Assembly: GCA_964517135.1 (NCBI GenBank) | Contig: CAZFBA010000025.1 | Span: 1-56,003, forward strand | Direction of reading: 5' to 3' | Source of the DNA: CAZFBA01 sp964517135 | GTDB lineage: Bacteria > Cyanobacteriota > Vampirovibrionia > JBFMGH01 | Length of the DNA: 56,003 nt | Shown: positions 26,163 to 35,174 of the stretch, one piece after another | Position numbering within the stretch: the first letter of the stretch is position 1 | Layout of the letters: the number at the start of each line of letters is the position of its first letter | The notes under the pieces: generated by a model | Databases searched by the model: none | Told to the model about the DNA's origin: nothing | The model's input: the letters and a program-made list of their open reading frames with translations, nothing else | Program-made: the position numbers and the translations under genes

Positions 26163-26666
26163 ATGGGACTAGCAGCCAGTCAGGCAAGGTTTTTAAACCT
26201 AACAGGTCATCTGTCAATGGTGCAACGCAAGGGACAGATGATTAACAACCAGCGTAGTGCTTTAGCTAGTGAACTAAATCAGCTAATGAATGGTGGTAAA
26301 AATCAGGTTGCAGCAGCTAATCCTTTTATAAGAGGGGGAGGAGAAACACCGGAATATAGTAGTAATAAGTCTTCCAACAAATCCAAACATCAAAATAGAA
26401 ATTCTGGTTCAGCAAACACTAATAATACATCGTTTAGTGCAGCTATATCCTCACTTATTTCAGCAGTATCAGAGTATCCTGGGGCTAACAAATGCTCATT
26501 GCAACTGGATTCTGCAAAGCTCTCACAACTTCAGGCGCAAGATGCACAGCTGGAAATGGCATTAAGAACTCTCGACACACAGGAACATGCACTGCAAACT
26601 GAACTTACAGCTGTTACCAAAGTTATAGATAAGAATATTGAAAGTTCTTTTAAGCTTATGGCCTGA
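26163..26666 (+). CDS. MGLAASQ-type small helical protein
   Basis: 167 aa from the ATG at 26163; an upstream GTG would add 14 unrelated residues. The start MGLAASQARFLNLTGHLS is one I associate with many Gastranaerophilales proteins of unknown role. It is followed by a helix (MVQRKGQMINNQRSALASEL), a Ser/Asn-rich linker (about 70-100) and two more helices. The pattern resembles helical surface or secretion-related proteins, but I know of no experimental function. It is divergent from the HEAT-like gene, with 282 bases between. Confidence 0.75.
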   Translation: MGLAASQARFLNLTGHLSMVQRKGQMINNQRSALASELNQLMNGGKNQVAAANPFIRGGGETPEYSSNKSSNKSKHQNRNSGSANTNNTSFSAAISSLISAVSEYPGANKCSLQLDSAKLSQLQAQDAQLEMALRTLDTQEHALQTELTAVTKVIDKNIESSFKLMA

Positions 26667-26689
26667 TGTTTTTAAAAGAAACCCTGCAA

Positions 26690-26712
26690 AAAAAAATCCC
26701 CTTTTCGGGAAT
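26690..26712 (-). terminator. Minus-strand hairpin with T-run
   Basis: On the minus strand ATTCCC and GGGGAT pair around GAAAA and are followed by a run of nine T (26688-26696 as A on the plus strand). It may back up the terminator at 26859-26888 or end a small antisense transcript. Confidence 0.45.
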
Positions 26713-26858
26713 AAAGAAACCTTATATGAGAGAGTAGAGAGATTACGGAATTTATTTAGAGGAATTGTCTTGTAATTATATAAAAACAACTAATTTGATT
26801 TTTGGAACAGTTTGTAAAGAAATATTAAGCAAAAAATCAAGGTTTTTTTAATCGATTT

Positions 26859-26888
26859 TTAAAACCCCGCTCAGTGGCTGGGTTTTAG
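26859..26888 (-). terminator. Intrinsic terminator of the STAS gene
   Basis: AAAACCC-type arms (26861-26867 and 26880-26886) pair across a GC-containing centre. On the minus strand the stem is followed by TTTTAAAAATC. It lies 11 bases past the STAS stop. Confidence 0.7.
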
Positions 26889-26898
26889 TTAATACCTG

Positions 26899-27255
26899 CT
26901 ATTCACCATTTTCTTCAAGAAAATATTCAGTTACCTCTTCTTCTGTTTCCAATAGCTTAAATAGAGAATTAACTCCTGTTTGCTCAAGTATCTCAAAGAC
27001 TTCAGGCGTTAGGTTAAATAAAACAATAGTACAATTATTGAGCTTTGAAATGCCTTTGATGACAGAAAGTGCTGATATGCCAATGGATGAAATATATTTA
27101 ACGTTCTGAAGGTCAATTGCAAGACGTTCAGGTTTTTCGTTTTCAATAAGGTCTACCGTCAATTTTGAAAATTTGTTGGCATTTTCATAGTTTATTTTAT
27201 CAATGTTACTCCGTAAAACAGTGTAATTTTCTTTGTTTTCAGAAGAAAGTACCAT
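26899..27255 (-). CDS. STAS-domain protein (anti-sigma-factor antagonist type)
   Basis: 118 aa from the ATG at 27255, chosen because AGGAG lies 7 bases before it; a TTG 26 codons upstream gives an unlikely N-terminus. The core RLAIDLQNVKYISSIGISAL matches the STAS motif, where a Ser in the ISSIG segment is the usual phosphorylation site for an RsbW/SpoIIAB-type kinase. VLFNLTPEVFEILEQTGVNSLF completes the domain. It would act by partner switching. No partner kinase is adjacent. Confidence 0.85.
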   Translation of the reverse strand: MVLSSENKENYTVLRSNIDKINYENANKFSKLTVDLIENEKPERLAIDLQNVKYISSIGISALSVIKGISKLNNCTIVLFNLTPEVFEILEQTGVNSLFKLLETEEEVTEYFLEENGE

Positions 27256-27487
27256 CCATATGCTCCTATACAGTCTTTTTTCTTTTAATTCTAACATTTT
27301 TCCATACGATCTGATGATGGGGGTAACACGCAATTAACTAATATTTTATCTAAAATCAGGGGGTATTTTTTTCTCATTAACAATAGAATAATATTTGCTT
27401 AAACTATATGATATACCATCAATTTGTTAAGGGAAGCTTTTAAATAAATATTATTAAGATTTTATGCAAACATGAAAGGAAAAGATT

Positions 27488-28318
27488 TTGAAATTATATG
27501 TATCTGTTGACCTTGAGGGACTTAATGGAGTCTGTAAGTTTACACAGGTTGAAAAGAAGAACCATAATGAATTTGCCATTACTGAAAAGCAGCTCTATAA
27601 AGAGTTAAATGCTCTTATTATAGGAGCAAAGAGAGCCGGCGTAGATGAAATCTTTCTAAATGATTCTCACAGTGCTATGTGTAATATGAATCTCAGCTAC
27701 CTGGATTCTTCTGTATCTCTCATAACAGGCAAACCCAAGCAAGTATCAATGATGGCAGGCCTTGATGAAACCTTTAATGTAGTAGTCTTGCTGGGTTATC
27801 ATGCCAGAGCAGGTGCTGCAGGAGGTGTGCTGGCACATACTTTCAGTGATGATATTATTTCGTTAAAGATAAATCAAACTGAAGCAGGTGAGTCTTATCT
27901 GAATTCACTGTATGCAGCTACCAAAAATGTACCGGTAGGGTTAATTACTGGAGATGAAGCACTTAAAGAAGAAATATATTCTTTTATTGGAGATGTTCCT
28001 TTTGTTGAGACAAAGAAAGCTCTGGGAATGTATTCTGCTGTATGTCGCCCCAATGACGAATTTTTAAAAGAGCTTGAAGAAAAGACTTATGAAACATTGA
28101 AAAATTCATCAAATTGGATTATCAACAGAGTACCATCTCCATATGAACTTGAAGTCGAGTTTACACAGGCCGTAATGGCTGATATAGTGCAGCTTATGCC
28201 CGGCGTAAAAAGACTTTCAACCAGAAAGGTGCAATATATACATCCTGATTTTTCTGCTGTATATCAGGCAATACAGGCAATGTGTATCCTGACTGCTGCT
28301 GCTGTTAATTTTTCTTAA
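27488..28318 (+). CDS. M55 family D-aminopeptidase (DppA-like)
   Basis: 276 aa. The metal-binding pattern of M55 peptidases is present: SVDLEG (Asp8 and Glu10), NDSHSAM (His60), LLGYHARAG and NQTEAGES (Glu). These enzymes release N-terminal D-amino acids and are linked to peptidoglycan peptide recycling. The start is TTG at 27488, supported by AAAGGAAAA just upstream; no in-frame ATG gives the conserved N-terminus KLYVSVDLEG. It stands alone between a STAS gene and a TPR gene. Confidence 0.85.
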   Translation: MKLYVSVDLEGLNGVCKFTQVEKKNHNEFAITEKQLYKELNALIIGAKRAGVDEIFLNDSHSAMCNMNLSYLDSSVSLITGKPKQVSMMAGLDETFNVVVLLGYHARAGAAGGVLAHTFSDDIISLKINQTEAGESYLNSLYAATKNVPVGLITGDEALKEEIYSFIGDVPFVETKKALGMYSAVCRPNDEFLKELEEKTYETLKNSSNWIINRVPSPYELEVEFTQAVMADIVQLMPGVKRLSTRKVQYIHPDFSAVYQAIQAMCILTAAAVNFS

Positions 28319-28407
28319 GATACTTAAATAGTTATACTTGCCCCTGAAAACTATATAAGCAATATAATATATTTATATTAGCCTTAATGCAGTGAAATAA
28401 AACAATT

Positions 28408-28498
28408 TATTTTCGATATTTTCGAAAAAAATACAAGCAGTATATCGCTTTTTGCTTGTAAAAACCAACTGCGAGATATATCGAAAATAACGAAAATA
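28408..28498. repeat. Nested inverted repeat, family R3
   Basis: The outer arms 28408-28424 (TATTTTCGATATTTTCG) and 28482-28498 pair with one mismatch. An inner perfect 8-bp stem (28432-28439 with 28453-28460, TACAAGCA/TGCTTGTA) lies between them. The outer motif recurs near 40754-40800. No gene is in this stretch. Confidence 0.75.
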
Positions 28499-28587
28499 AT
28501 ATTAGCAAGATCCAGTTATCACACCAATTTATCTATCATGCTGTCCGGTTAATACGTTTAACCTATTCTCATTATTCTTTCAACCGC

Positions 28588-28593
28588 TATAAT
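28588..28593 (+). promoter_or_regulatory. -10 element for the TPR gene
   Basis: A perfect TATAAT lies 24 bases before the start codon. The -35 region is weak, so confidence is limited. Confidence 0.35.
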
Positions 28594-28616
28594 AAACATT
28601 ATTAGATTGTCGATAA

Positions 28617-30374
28617 ATGAAAAATTTTAAATTTATTATCAACATCATTTTACTGGGTAGAAAGATTTTTTATCAGATTATGATTGCAGACAATGCAAAG
28701 CTTAATATACTCAAAATGAAAGCGAAAACAGCTTATGGTGATGCTTTAATGCTTTTTAAAGAACTCTTCTGGAGCATCGTATCAGTTATTGTCTATTTAG
28801 CTGGTTCTATTTGTGAATTAATTAACAAAACAGACTGTGCAGTAAGGCTTTATAACTTTATACTGCGGTATTATCCAGGTTCTGAAATGGTTATGGTTGC
28901 TCTGGCTGAAATTCATAAAAAAAATGACCGGATGGATGAATTTTTTGAGATATTTGAATATATTGTTTCAGCGTTTCCTGAAAATAATGAATATAAAAAG
29001 TATCTTGCAGAGGCCTATTTTGCAAAAAGACGTTATAGCAGGGCTGTTTATTGCTATCGTTTGCTGGAGTCTTCTTATCATGACGATTATGGGTTATGCA
29101 GAAAAATAACAGAGGCCTGCCTGCTGGATAAAAAACCTGAACGGGCAATTGATAACATTGAAGATTTTCTTATAGATAATCCTGATTGTGTCAGTGCTTA
29201 CGAAGATCTTACCAGATTATATCTACAGCTGAACCAGACTGATAAAGCGATTGAAGCTTATGACAGGCTTATTGACCTTGATCCTGAAAATCTTGAAAAC
29301 TATTATAAGTTGATAGATATTCTGGTGACTGAACAGGAATATGCTCATGCACTTATATATCTTCAAAAACTAAATGAAATGCATCCTGATGATCTTGAAG
29401 TAATCAGAAAAATAGCCAAGTTATCATACCTGAAGAAAGATTATACTAAGGCAGCAAAGAATTTTGAAATTCTTCATAAACAAAATGACTCAGATTTAGA
29501 AATTATTAACAATTTAGCATTCTGTTATTATAGTGCTGATGATTTTAATGATGCCATTAGATACTTTGAAATGTCTTTAAATATTGACCCCTTGCAAATT
29601 GAAGGCTACATCAACAAGGGTATTATTTACTATAAACTCAATAAATATGATGATAGCATTGAATCTTTTAAGAAATTGATTACGACATCGGTTGAAAATA
29701 ATCTTGACTACAGATATGTAGAAAAAAATTATGAAAAATTCAGTTTTTATGAATCGATTTTTGACATTTTTAGAAAAAGATCTGCGATCAAAGATGAAGA
29801 TCCTCTAACATTAACACTTATGGGTATTTTTTATCGTGTTAAAAGTGATTATGACAAAGCTACAAGATATTTGTGGAAGGCTGCAACACTTGCACCCCAA
29901 AACCCCGGAGTTCAGAATAATCTGGGAATAGTCTATTCAAAGAAAAATAAGCTTTCTCTTGCTGCAAAACATTTTCAAAAGGCAATTGAACTTAAAAAGG
30001 ATTATTACCATGCCTGTATTAGTTATGGTTTAACCCTTGAGGAGAAAGACAATAGAGAAGAAGCAATTCATTATTTAACCAGAGCTATTGAAATAGAACC
30101 AGAAAACCCCAGTGCTTATTTTTATCTGGCCAGGATATATGAATATCAACGTAAGAATAAACCTGCAAAAGAGAATTATGAAAAGGCAATAGAGCTTAAC
30201 AAAGAAGATGCAGAATATTATAATTATCTGGGATACTTGTATTTCAAAGAAGGTGAGTTGCTGAAAGCACGTGAGTTAATACAGCACAGCCTTGAACTGG
30301 ATCCATATTCGACCCTTGCCAATTATAATCTGCTTATCGTTGAAGAAAAGATAAAAAAGACGATTAAAACCTAA
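28617..30374 (+). CDS. Large TPR repeat protein with N-terminal membrane segment
   Basis: 585 aa. A hydrophobic segment (about 48-66, FWSIVSVIVYLAGSICELI) is followed by about 13 tetratricopeptide repeats to the end. Canonical ones include AIEAYDRLIDLDPENLENYYKL, AIRYFEMSLNIDPLQIEGY and AIHYLTRAIEIEPENPSAYFYL. TPR arrays scaffold protein complexes. No enzymatic domain is visible. A plausible -10 lies just upstream. The N-terminal 40 residues are basic, so the repeats could face either side of the membrane. Confidence 0.85.
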   Translation: MKNFKFIINIILLGRKIFYQIMIADNAKLNILKMKAKTAYGDALMLFKELFWSIVSVIVYLAGSICELINKTDCAVRLYNFILRYYPGSEMVMVALAEIHKKNDRMDEFFEIFEYIVSAFPENNEYKKYLAEAYFAKRRYSRAVYCYRLLESSYHDDYGLCRKITEACLLDKKPERAIDNIEDFLIDNPDCVSAYEDLTRLYLQLNQTDKAIEAYDRLIDLDPENLENYYKLIDILVTEQEYAHALIYLQKLNEMHPDDLEVIRKIAKLSYLKKDYTKAAKNFEILHKQNDSDLEIINNLAFCYYSADDFNDAIRYFEMSLNIDPLQIEGYINKGIIYYKLNKYDDSIESFKKLITTSVENNLDYRYVEKNYEKFSFYESIFDIFRKRSAIKDEDPLTLTLMGIFYRVKSDYDKATRYLWKAATLAPQNPGVQNNLGIVYSKKNKLSLAAKHFQKAIELKKDYYHACISYGLTLEEKDNREEAIHYLTRAIEIEPENPSAYFYLARIYEYQRKNKPAKENYEKAIELNKEDAEYYNYLGYLYFKEGELLKARELIQHSLELDPYSTLANYNLLIVEEKIKKTIKT

Positions 30375-30442
30375 AAAAATCTGTCCTGTGAAGTTTTTCC
30401 AGAAAAAAATCACCTTTCAACAATTATTAAAGTTGTTTAAAA

Positions 30443-30472
30443 TAAAAAAAACCCGTAAACTTTATTACGGGC
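30443..30472 (-). terminator. Intrinsic terminator of the 30514 gene
   Basis: CCCGTAA (30452-30458) pairs with TTACGGG (30465-30471). On the minus strand eight T follow (30443-30451 on the plus strand as A). Confidence 0.85.
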
Positions 30473-30513
30473 AGAGAGAGACACTATTTTCCTTTTATTT
30501 CCCCCACAAAAAT

Positions 30514-30702
30514 CTAAGCAATTATGTTTAGTTCATTAGCTTTTGGTTTTTTATCTTGATTTAGAATATCTGATAAAAATGTAATAAAATTACCGGATCT
30601 ACCCCCCAAAGAGTCTGTAATGTCAAGTGAGTGTGATTCCCCGGATACTTGACTTTGCGATAGTCTTGTACTGGTAAAATCCATACTGGAAACCATACTC
30701 AT
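30514..30702 (-). CDS. Small Ser-rich protein, 62 aa
   Basis: Starts at ATG 30702, with AGGGGA 5 bases upstream and a good promoter 27-56 bases upstream; a terminator follows the stop. The sequence (MSMVSSMDFTSTRLSQSQVS, then a polar segment and FITFLSDILNQDKKPKANELN) has no recognisable family. The complete expression cassette argues that it is a real small gene. Confidence 0.65.
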   Translation of the reverse strand: MSMVSSMDFTSTRLSQSQVSGESHSLDITDSLGGRSGNFITFLSDILNQDKKPKANELNIIA

Positions 30703-30728
30703 ATTCCCCTTATTTCTCCCCTCTCTCA

Positions 30729-30758
30729 ATTATAATTCGTCAAACTTTTGTTAAACAA
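30729..30758 (-). promoter_or_regulatory. Sigma70-type promoter for the 30514 gene
   Basis: On the minus strand -35 TTGTTT (complement of 30753-30758), 18 bases, and a perfect -10 TATAAT (complement of 30729-30734). Confidence 0.65.
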
Positions 30759-30759
30759 T

Positions 30760-31232
30760 TTTACTAAGGTTTTTAAATCCCCATAAATTAGATTATTCTT
30801 TCACTTCCCCCAGAGATTTAAGAACTTTATATCTTCATTATGTATGTTAGCACAAAGGTAAAACTTTTCCAGCTATTGTTAAGAAATTTTACTTTGCAAA
30901 TTGGAAAGTGTAGACTGCACAATTATTTCAAACACCGTGATTTGAGAGGAAAAAGAATGGATTGCCTTTGAAGAAAAACATTCTTCGAAACTTAATAATT
31001 ACAATAAGGGTAATAACTACACTTAATGAAAGGCCTTACAGAGAAAGGGTTTTAACTAAAAATACTATTCTGGTAGCCTCTGAGACTTAATGTAAGGTTA
31101 TAATCAATTTTTATAGGCCTTTGACTCAATTTTACGCTTTTAAGGTGCCCTTTTTTTAATGATTGCTTTCTTGTATTTGAGTAAAAGTATTAAGTGACCG
31201 GTATATACTACTGCTAATAGTTAGTACGAAGC
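30760..31232. other. About 470-bp intergenic region
   Basis: Upstream of the 30514 promoter and downstream of the thymidine kinase terminator. I see no supported ORF or known RNA. It contains an isolated run of seven T after GTGCCC (about 31146-31158) with a weak AAGG/CCTT stem. Confidence 0.4.
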
Positions 31233-31262
31233 AAAAAAAGGCTACCGTAAAGCAAGGCAGCC
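31233..31262 (-). terminator. Intrinsic terminator of tdk
   Basis: On the minus strand GGCTGCC and GGTAGCC form a 7-bp stem (one G-T pair), followed by seven T. It lies about 33 bases past the stop. Confidence 0.85.
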
Positions 31263-31294
31263 ACTTAAGATACGGATTTTAGATAAAACTGCAA

Positions 31295-31924
31295 TTATGC
31301 AGTTAATGTAGTAACCTCTTTTTTCTTCTCTACGTTGTTTAACTCTTTATCAGGAAGCTCATAACACCTCAGGCAGCGAGCTTCATAAGTATCATCTCCG
31401 CCAACCATAATCAGAGGAGAGTTTTTATCGGCAGGTTTTCCATCTATGAGTCGTTGTGTTCTAACTGCATACTCTGAACCACATTTCATGCAGATTGCTG
31501 TAAGCTTATCAACCCTGTCAGCCAGTGATAATGCAACCGGCATAACACCAAAGGGGTCTCCCTTAAAGTCAAGATCCAGTCCTGATGCTATAACTTTAAT
31601 ATTTGAGTTAATAAGTTTTTTAACTGCATCAAGAATGGCATCATCGAAGAATTGCAGTTCATCAATACCAATAACTTCATCGTTTTCAAAATCAACATAG
31701 CTTAAAAGCTCTTCAGTATCTTTTACCACTATAGCCAGCTGGGTCAGGCCATTTCTGGATTCTATATGGTTTCTTTTTGAGCGTGTATCTATAGCAGGTG
31801 AGAATATTTTTACGTTTTTGTTAGCTATTTTAGCTCTTCTAAGTCTTCTCAAGAGCTCTTCTGTTTTGCCACAACTCATTGGCCCTGAAACAATTTCAAA
31901 CCGTAATCCTTCGTTATTGTACAA
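31295..31924 (-). CDS. tdk: Thymidine kinase (type II)
   Basis: Phosphorylates thymidine to dTMP in salvage. P-loop GPMSCGKT (14-21), IGIDELQFF (Walker B with catalytic Glu), the lasso region GLDLDFKGDPFG and the zinc site CMKC...CLRC are all present. The length of 209 aa is typical. The start is TTG at 31924, supported by AGAGGGGA 6 bases upstream. It complements the dTMP kinases at 46173 and 46869, which act on its product. Confidence 0.93.
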   Translation of the reverse strand: MYNNEGLRFEIVSGPMSCGKTEELLRRLRRAKIANKNVKIFSPAIDTRSKRNHIESRNGLTQLAIVVKDTEELLSYVDFENDEVIGIDELQFFDDAILDAVKKLINSNIKVIASGLDLDFKGDPFGVMPVALSLADRVDKLTAICMKCGSEYAVRTQRLIDGKPADKNSPLIMVGGDDTYEARCLRCYELPDKELNNVEKKKEVTTLTA

Positions 31925-32139
31925 GATGATTCCCCTCTAAAGATGTATAGTCAACAAATGCGTTAGTACTGCAATTTATATAGTCATTTATGAACAATAT
32001 TATTCTACTAATAAAATAACTACGTGGTGTGTAGTATATTTTAAAATTTTACTTTTGTTTTCATTTGAATTAAAACTTGAATGAAATATTTAAACCAGTG
32101 CTATTTATGAGGGAAATTTAGGGAATAGAGAGTATGAAA

Positions 32140-32823
32140 TTATTTTGCTAGCCTGGCGTCACAGTGCGGGCAGTGTTTAGAAATTTCAGCAGGTTTTAGT
32201 TCTGTCCATTTAATAAATGTATTACAACACGGACAGCGGGTTTCAAGTTGTTTTATTGAAAACATTATAGCTATAACAATTATTGCCGGTGTTATTATGA
32301 AGATTGTTAATGTTGAACCAGCTATGCTGCTTAACACAGGTATTAGTACATATATGCAAAGTACCATAACAATGGTGAGATAGAAGAGCAGCAGGTTTGA
32401 TTTTCTTTCCGTTTCAAGTTTTAAGAGCTCAAATTCTCTTGAATAGTCATAATCATCTTCGATCGGGTGTGTTTTTTTGACGAAAATTACTTTGCAATTG
32501 GGGCAGACCCCTGGTTTGATTTGCAGTTTTTTTGAATATCTAAAGAAATGGTGTTTGCAGTTAGGGCATTTGAGTTTCAGGTGAAGAATAGAAATTAGCC
32601 ACAGGCTTGAGATTGCTAATAACAATAGCAGGTAATTAAATGCAGCAGTACTTGCAAAGTCCATCAGGTTGCCCTGACCAGCAAAAAAGAATATCAAAAA
32701 GCTTATTAAAGAAATAATAATAGAAAATTTAAGAGGCCAGAAGGCTAGTTTAAAGGCATTGCTGGTTATCTCTTCAACTTCTTTGCTATAGTCAAGCTTT
32801 TTAAAGGATAATACTTCTCCCAT
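32140..32823 (-). CDS. Four-TM membrane protein with two zinc ribbons
   Basis: 227 aa. Two hydrophobic hairpins (about 30-77 and 143-190) flank a first zinc ribbon (CPNC...CPNC, about 86-112). A second ribbon (CPCC...CPHC) is at the C-terminus. Both ribbons would be on the same side of the membrane, probably cytoplasmic. The family is not recognised. It starts 3 bases after the stop of the upstream lipoprotein gene (32827-33357), so the two form an operon. Confidence 0.7.
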   Translation of the reverse strand: MGEVLSFKKLDYSKEVEEITSNAFKLAFWPLKFSIIISLISFLIFFFAGQGNLMDFASTAAFNYLLLLLAISSLWLISILHLKLKCPNCKHHFFRYSKKLQIKPGVCPNCKVIFVKKTHPIEDDYDYSREFELLKLETERKSNLLLFYLTIVMVLCIYVLIPVLSSIAGSTLTIFIITPAIIVIAIMFSIKQLETRCPCCNTFIKWTELKPAEISKHCPHCDARLAK

Positions 32824-32826
32824 GGC

Positions 32827-33357
32827 TTATTTATTAAAGGGTGTGAAACACTGTAAATAACTAATATTCTTAAGATCAGGGCTATTCCAGAGTATTTCAG
32901 AAAGTTTAAATTGGCCATCTTCTTTAATGAAGGTCATTTTAATTCTCAGGTCTTTTTTAGTATATTTTACAGGTTGTGTAACCAGCCAGAATTCATTATT
33001 TTCGTTATTTTGTGTTACAGCTTTATACTGTATGCTGCGGTCTTCAGGGTTGTATGATTCCAGAATTCCCAGGTGATCTTCGAGGCAGGGCAACCCATCT
33101 TCAAGAATTTTGAGTACTTCAGGGTGTTCTTGAAATTTCTTTCTGAGGTAGTTGCCAGATGCAAGAAAGTAATCATATTTTCTAGCTTTTAAAAGAGCTA
33201 AAATTTTGTCAGAAGTTATGTTTAATTCAGTTGCTTCTTCTGAAGTGACTGTAATATCTTTACCTGTTGTAGATGAAATGTTTCCTGTTGGCCTGAAATT
33301 ACAAAAACAACCGGTTATAAATGTTAAAACAAATATTATTGTTAGTATTTTTTTCAT
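32827..33357 (-). CDS. Lipoprotein, unknown
   Basis: 176 aa. A signal peptide with lipobox FITGC (Cys17) predicts a membrane-anchored lipoprotein. The mature part looks like a cystatin/NTF2-like alpha-beta fold (ILALLKARKYDYFLASGNYLRKKF, then alternating beta strands WLVTQPVKY, LRIKMTFIKEDGQFKLSEILW). It is the first gene of a two-gene unit with the zinc-ribbon membrane protein. The precise function is unknown. Confidence 0.7.
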   Translation of the reverse strand: MKKILTIIFVLTFITGCFCNFRPTGNISSTTGKDITVTSEEATELNITSDKILALLKARKYDYFLASGNYLRKKFQEHPEVLKILEDGLPCLEDHLGILESYNPEDRSIQYKAVTQNNENNEFWLVTQPVKYTKKDLRIKMTFIKEDGQFKLSEILWNSPDLKNISYLQCFTPFNK

Positions 33358-33383
33358 AGGTGATCTTTAATTATCTCTTTAAA

Positions 33384-33411
33384 TTGAGTTTAATTTTAAC
33401 TATTATAGTAT
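33384..33411 (+). promoter_or_regulatory. Possible promoter for the inositol-phosphatase-like gene
   Basis: -35 TTGAGT (33384-33389), 16 bases, -10 TAGTAT (33406-33411). Transcription would start close to 33418. Confidence 0.4.
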
Positions 33412-33460
33412 AAATTTTTTATTGTTGTATTATTTATGCATGGCTGGAAAGAGTTGTGAT

Positions 33461-34309
33461 ATGAGTATTTTTAAAGATGAGGCTCTAAAAAAAATTGGTA
33501 TTGATGTTAATGACATTGAATATATAAATGAGCTGGCACGTCAGGCAGGATATAAGGCAAAAGAAATCTATCAAAACGGTATACTAAACATTGAGACGAA
33601 AGATAATCAGTATGATCTTGTTACTGTGGCTGATATAGAGCTCAGTCAATTTATTCTTAAGACTCTCAAAGAGAGGTTTACAGGGGATGTTGTTATATCT
33701 GAAGAAGAGCCTCTACCTTCTGAATTAGTTACTCATAACAGGGTATGGGTGGTTGATCCTATTGATGGGACTGATAATTACATTAGAAATGATGGCTGGT
33801 ATTCAATCATGATAGGCATTATAAAAAACAATAAGCCTGTAGCAGGCTGGGTATATGCTCCTGTTGAAGACAGGTTGATACTGGGTATACCAGATTCAGG
33901 CCTTTATGAAAAATGTGGCACTTTTGAAATGCATGAAATAGAGATCAAAGAGCACAATATGAAGCCGGATGTTCCATTGAGAGTTATGATGGGACGAAGA
34001 GATCGAAGACTGAATCCTGATATAACTGAAAAACTTTCAAAACTGAACTTTGTTGAAATGGGGAGCCTTGGCCTCAAGGTCTTTATGATAATTGATGGTA
34101 TGGCAGATATCTTTATACATATCTGCAAGAAAATTAAACTCTGGGATACAGTTGCACCATCTGCTATTGCTATTGCTGCGGGTCTGAAAATCTCTACCCT
34201 GGAAGGAGATCAGTTTGAGTTTAATCTTAATGAAATACACCATCGTCAAACATTTACTGTTGGTGTTTCTGGGGCAAGAGAAATTATTCTTAGTATACTA
34301 AAGGATTAA
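33461..34309 (+). CDS. Inositol monophosphatase family phosphatase
   Basis: 282 aa from the ATG at 33461 (GGAAAGAG upstream); an earlier ATG at 33440 lacks a ribosome site. The Mg-binding motifs of the IMPase/FBPase/CysQ superfamily are visible: the SEEE block, WVVDPIDGTDNY and LWDTVAPSAIAIAAG. The substrate could be inositol phosphate, 3'-phosphoadenosine phosphate or a sugar bisphosphate; the sequence does not decide. It converges on the DUF3299 gene with 6 bases between stops. Confidence 0.85.
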   Translation: MSIFKDEALKKIGIDVNDIEYINELARQAGYKAKEIYQNGILNIETKDNQYDLVTVADIELSQFILKTLKERFTGDVVISEEEPLPSELVTHNRVWVVDPIDGTDNYIRNDGWYSIMIGIIKNNKPVAGWVYAPVEDRLILGIPDSGLYEKCGTFEMHEIEIKEHNMKPDVPLRVMMGRRDRRLNPDITEKLSKLNFVEMGSLGLKVFMIIDGMADIFIHICKKIKLWDTVAPSAIAIAAGLKISTLEGDQFEFNLNEIHHRQTFTVGVSGAREIILSILKD

Positions 34310-34315
34310 ACTTTT

Positions 34316-35062
34316 TTATTCAACATAATCTGCTTTGACAGTGTATACACAACTAATAAATGGATCATCAATCTGACCAACAAGAAATTTACCATATACA
34401 TCTACTGGTTTATCATTAATATAGTTGATTTTTCCATTAGCTATGTCAATAAAAACAACCTGATTTGCAGGTGGAGGATTACAGAAAAAGCAATCAGGCA
34501 CCACGTTAACGATTAGAAACTTTTGAAAATATTCTCCACCCTGAAGTGGTATCATATATCCTTTGACGTGAACATTTCTGTTTTCAAGTTCTTTGATAGA
34601 TGCAGGAGGCGGATTTCGTAATTGCCAGTTGTATTTATACTCTTTGAGTTTTGCAAATGTAATATCTATATAGTTGCTTTTATTGATATTTTGGGTCATC
34701 ATCGGTCTTAACTGGCTGGCAGCTTTTCTTTTTTGTGGAAGATAAATAAGACCTTCACCAGCAAGTTTTTTTATTTTCTGATTGTTCCCTTTATCTACAA
34801 GCCAGGTATAATTTTCTCTTGCTTTTTCGTATTCTTTTAAATAGGCCTGCGTAATTGCCAGATAATAGCGAGATACTTCACTGTTAGGGTTTGCGTTAAG
34901 GGCTCTGTTGAAATAGTGAGAAGCAGCAGTGTATTGCTTGTTGTCAAAAGCTTTTTTACCTGTATAAAAATCTTCTTTGAATCCAGCAAAAACTGTGCTA
35001 GAAGAAGCTAACACCACTACCATAATTATTACGTAAATCCAGATATAAATTTTTTGTACCAT
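34316..35062 (-). CDS. TPR plus DUF3299 exported protein of a metal-ABC locus
   Basis: 248 aa. An N-terminal signal or anchor (about 5-26) is followed by two TPR units (about 30-100) and a C-terminal DUF3299-like domain (about 145-248: VHVKGYMIPLQGG, FLIVNVVPDCFFCNPPPANQ, VDVYGKFLVG). In Pseudomonas, DUF3299 proteins sit with an ABC ATPase and permease in a Zur-regulated operon (PA4063-PA4066, from memory). Here the ABC pair is divergent, across a Fur/Zur-like box. The CFFC pair before PPP could bind metal. Fusion to TPRs is unusual. Confidence 0.75.
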   Translation of the reverse strand: MVQKIYIWIYVIIMVVVLASSSTVFAGFKEDFYTGKKAFDNKQYTAASHYFNRALNANPNSEVSRYYLAITQAYLKEYEKARENYTWLVDKGNNQKIKKLAGEGLIYLPQKRKAASQLRPMMTQNINKSNYIDITFAKLKEYKYNWQLRNPPPASIKELENRNVHVKGYMIPLQGGEYFQKFLIVNVVPDCFFCNPPPANQVVFIDIANGKINYINDKPVDVYGKFLVGQIDDPFISCVYTVKADYVE

Positions 35063-35082
35063 ATTAATTATTTTACTTTTAA

Positions 35083-35097
35083 TGAGAATTATTTTCT
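35083..35097. promoter_or_regulatory. Fur/Zur-type operator
   Basis: TGAGAAT-T-ATTTTCT fits the 7-1-7 Fur-family box (TGATAAT-N-ATTATCA, used by cyanobacterial Zur) with a few mismatches. It lies 21 bases upstream of the DUF3299 start and 78 upstream of the ABC ATPase, in the divergent promoter region. Confidence 0.5.
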
Positions 35098-35174
35098 ATT
35101 ATAATTATACAAAACCATTACATAAGTTTAAATTGTCACGTTACTTGTAAATTATAATTTATATGTGAAAAAAT

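Noticed and set aside
30760..31232. 6S RNA or other known structured RNA
   Set aside because: I could not form a long closed helix with a central bubble, and the only T-run has just a weak stem before it.
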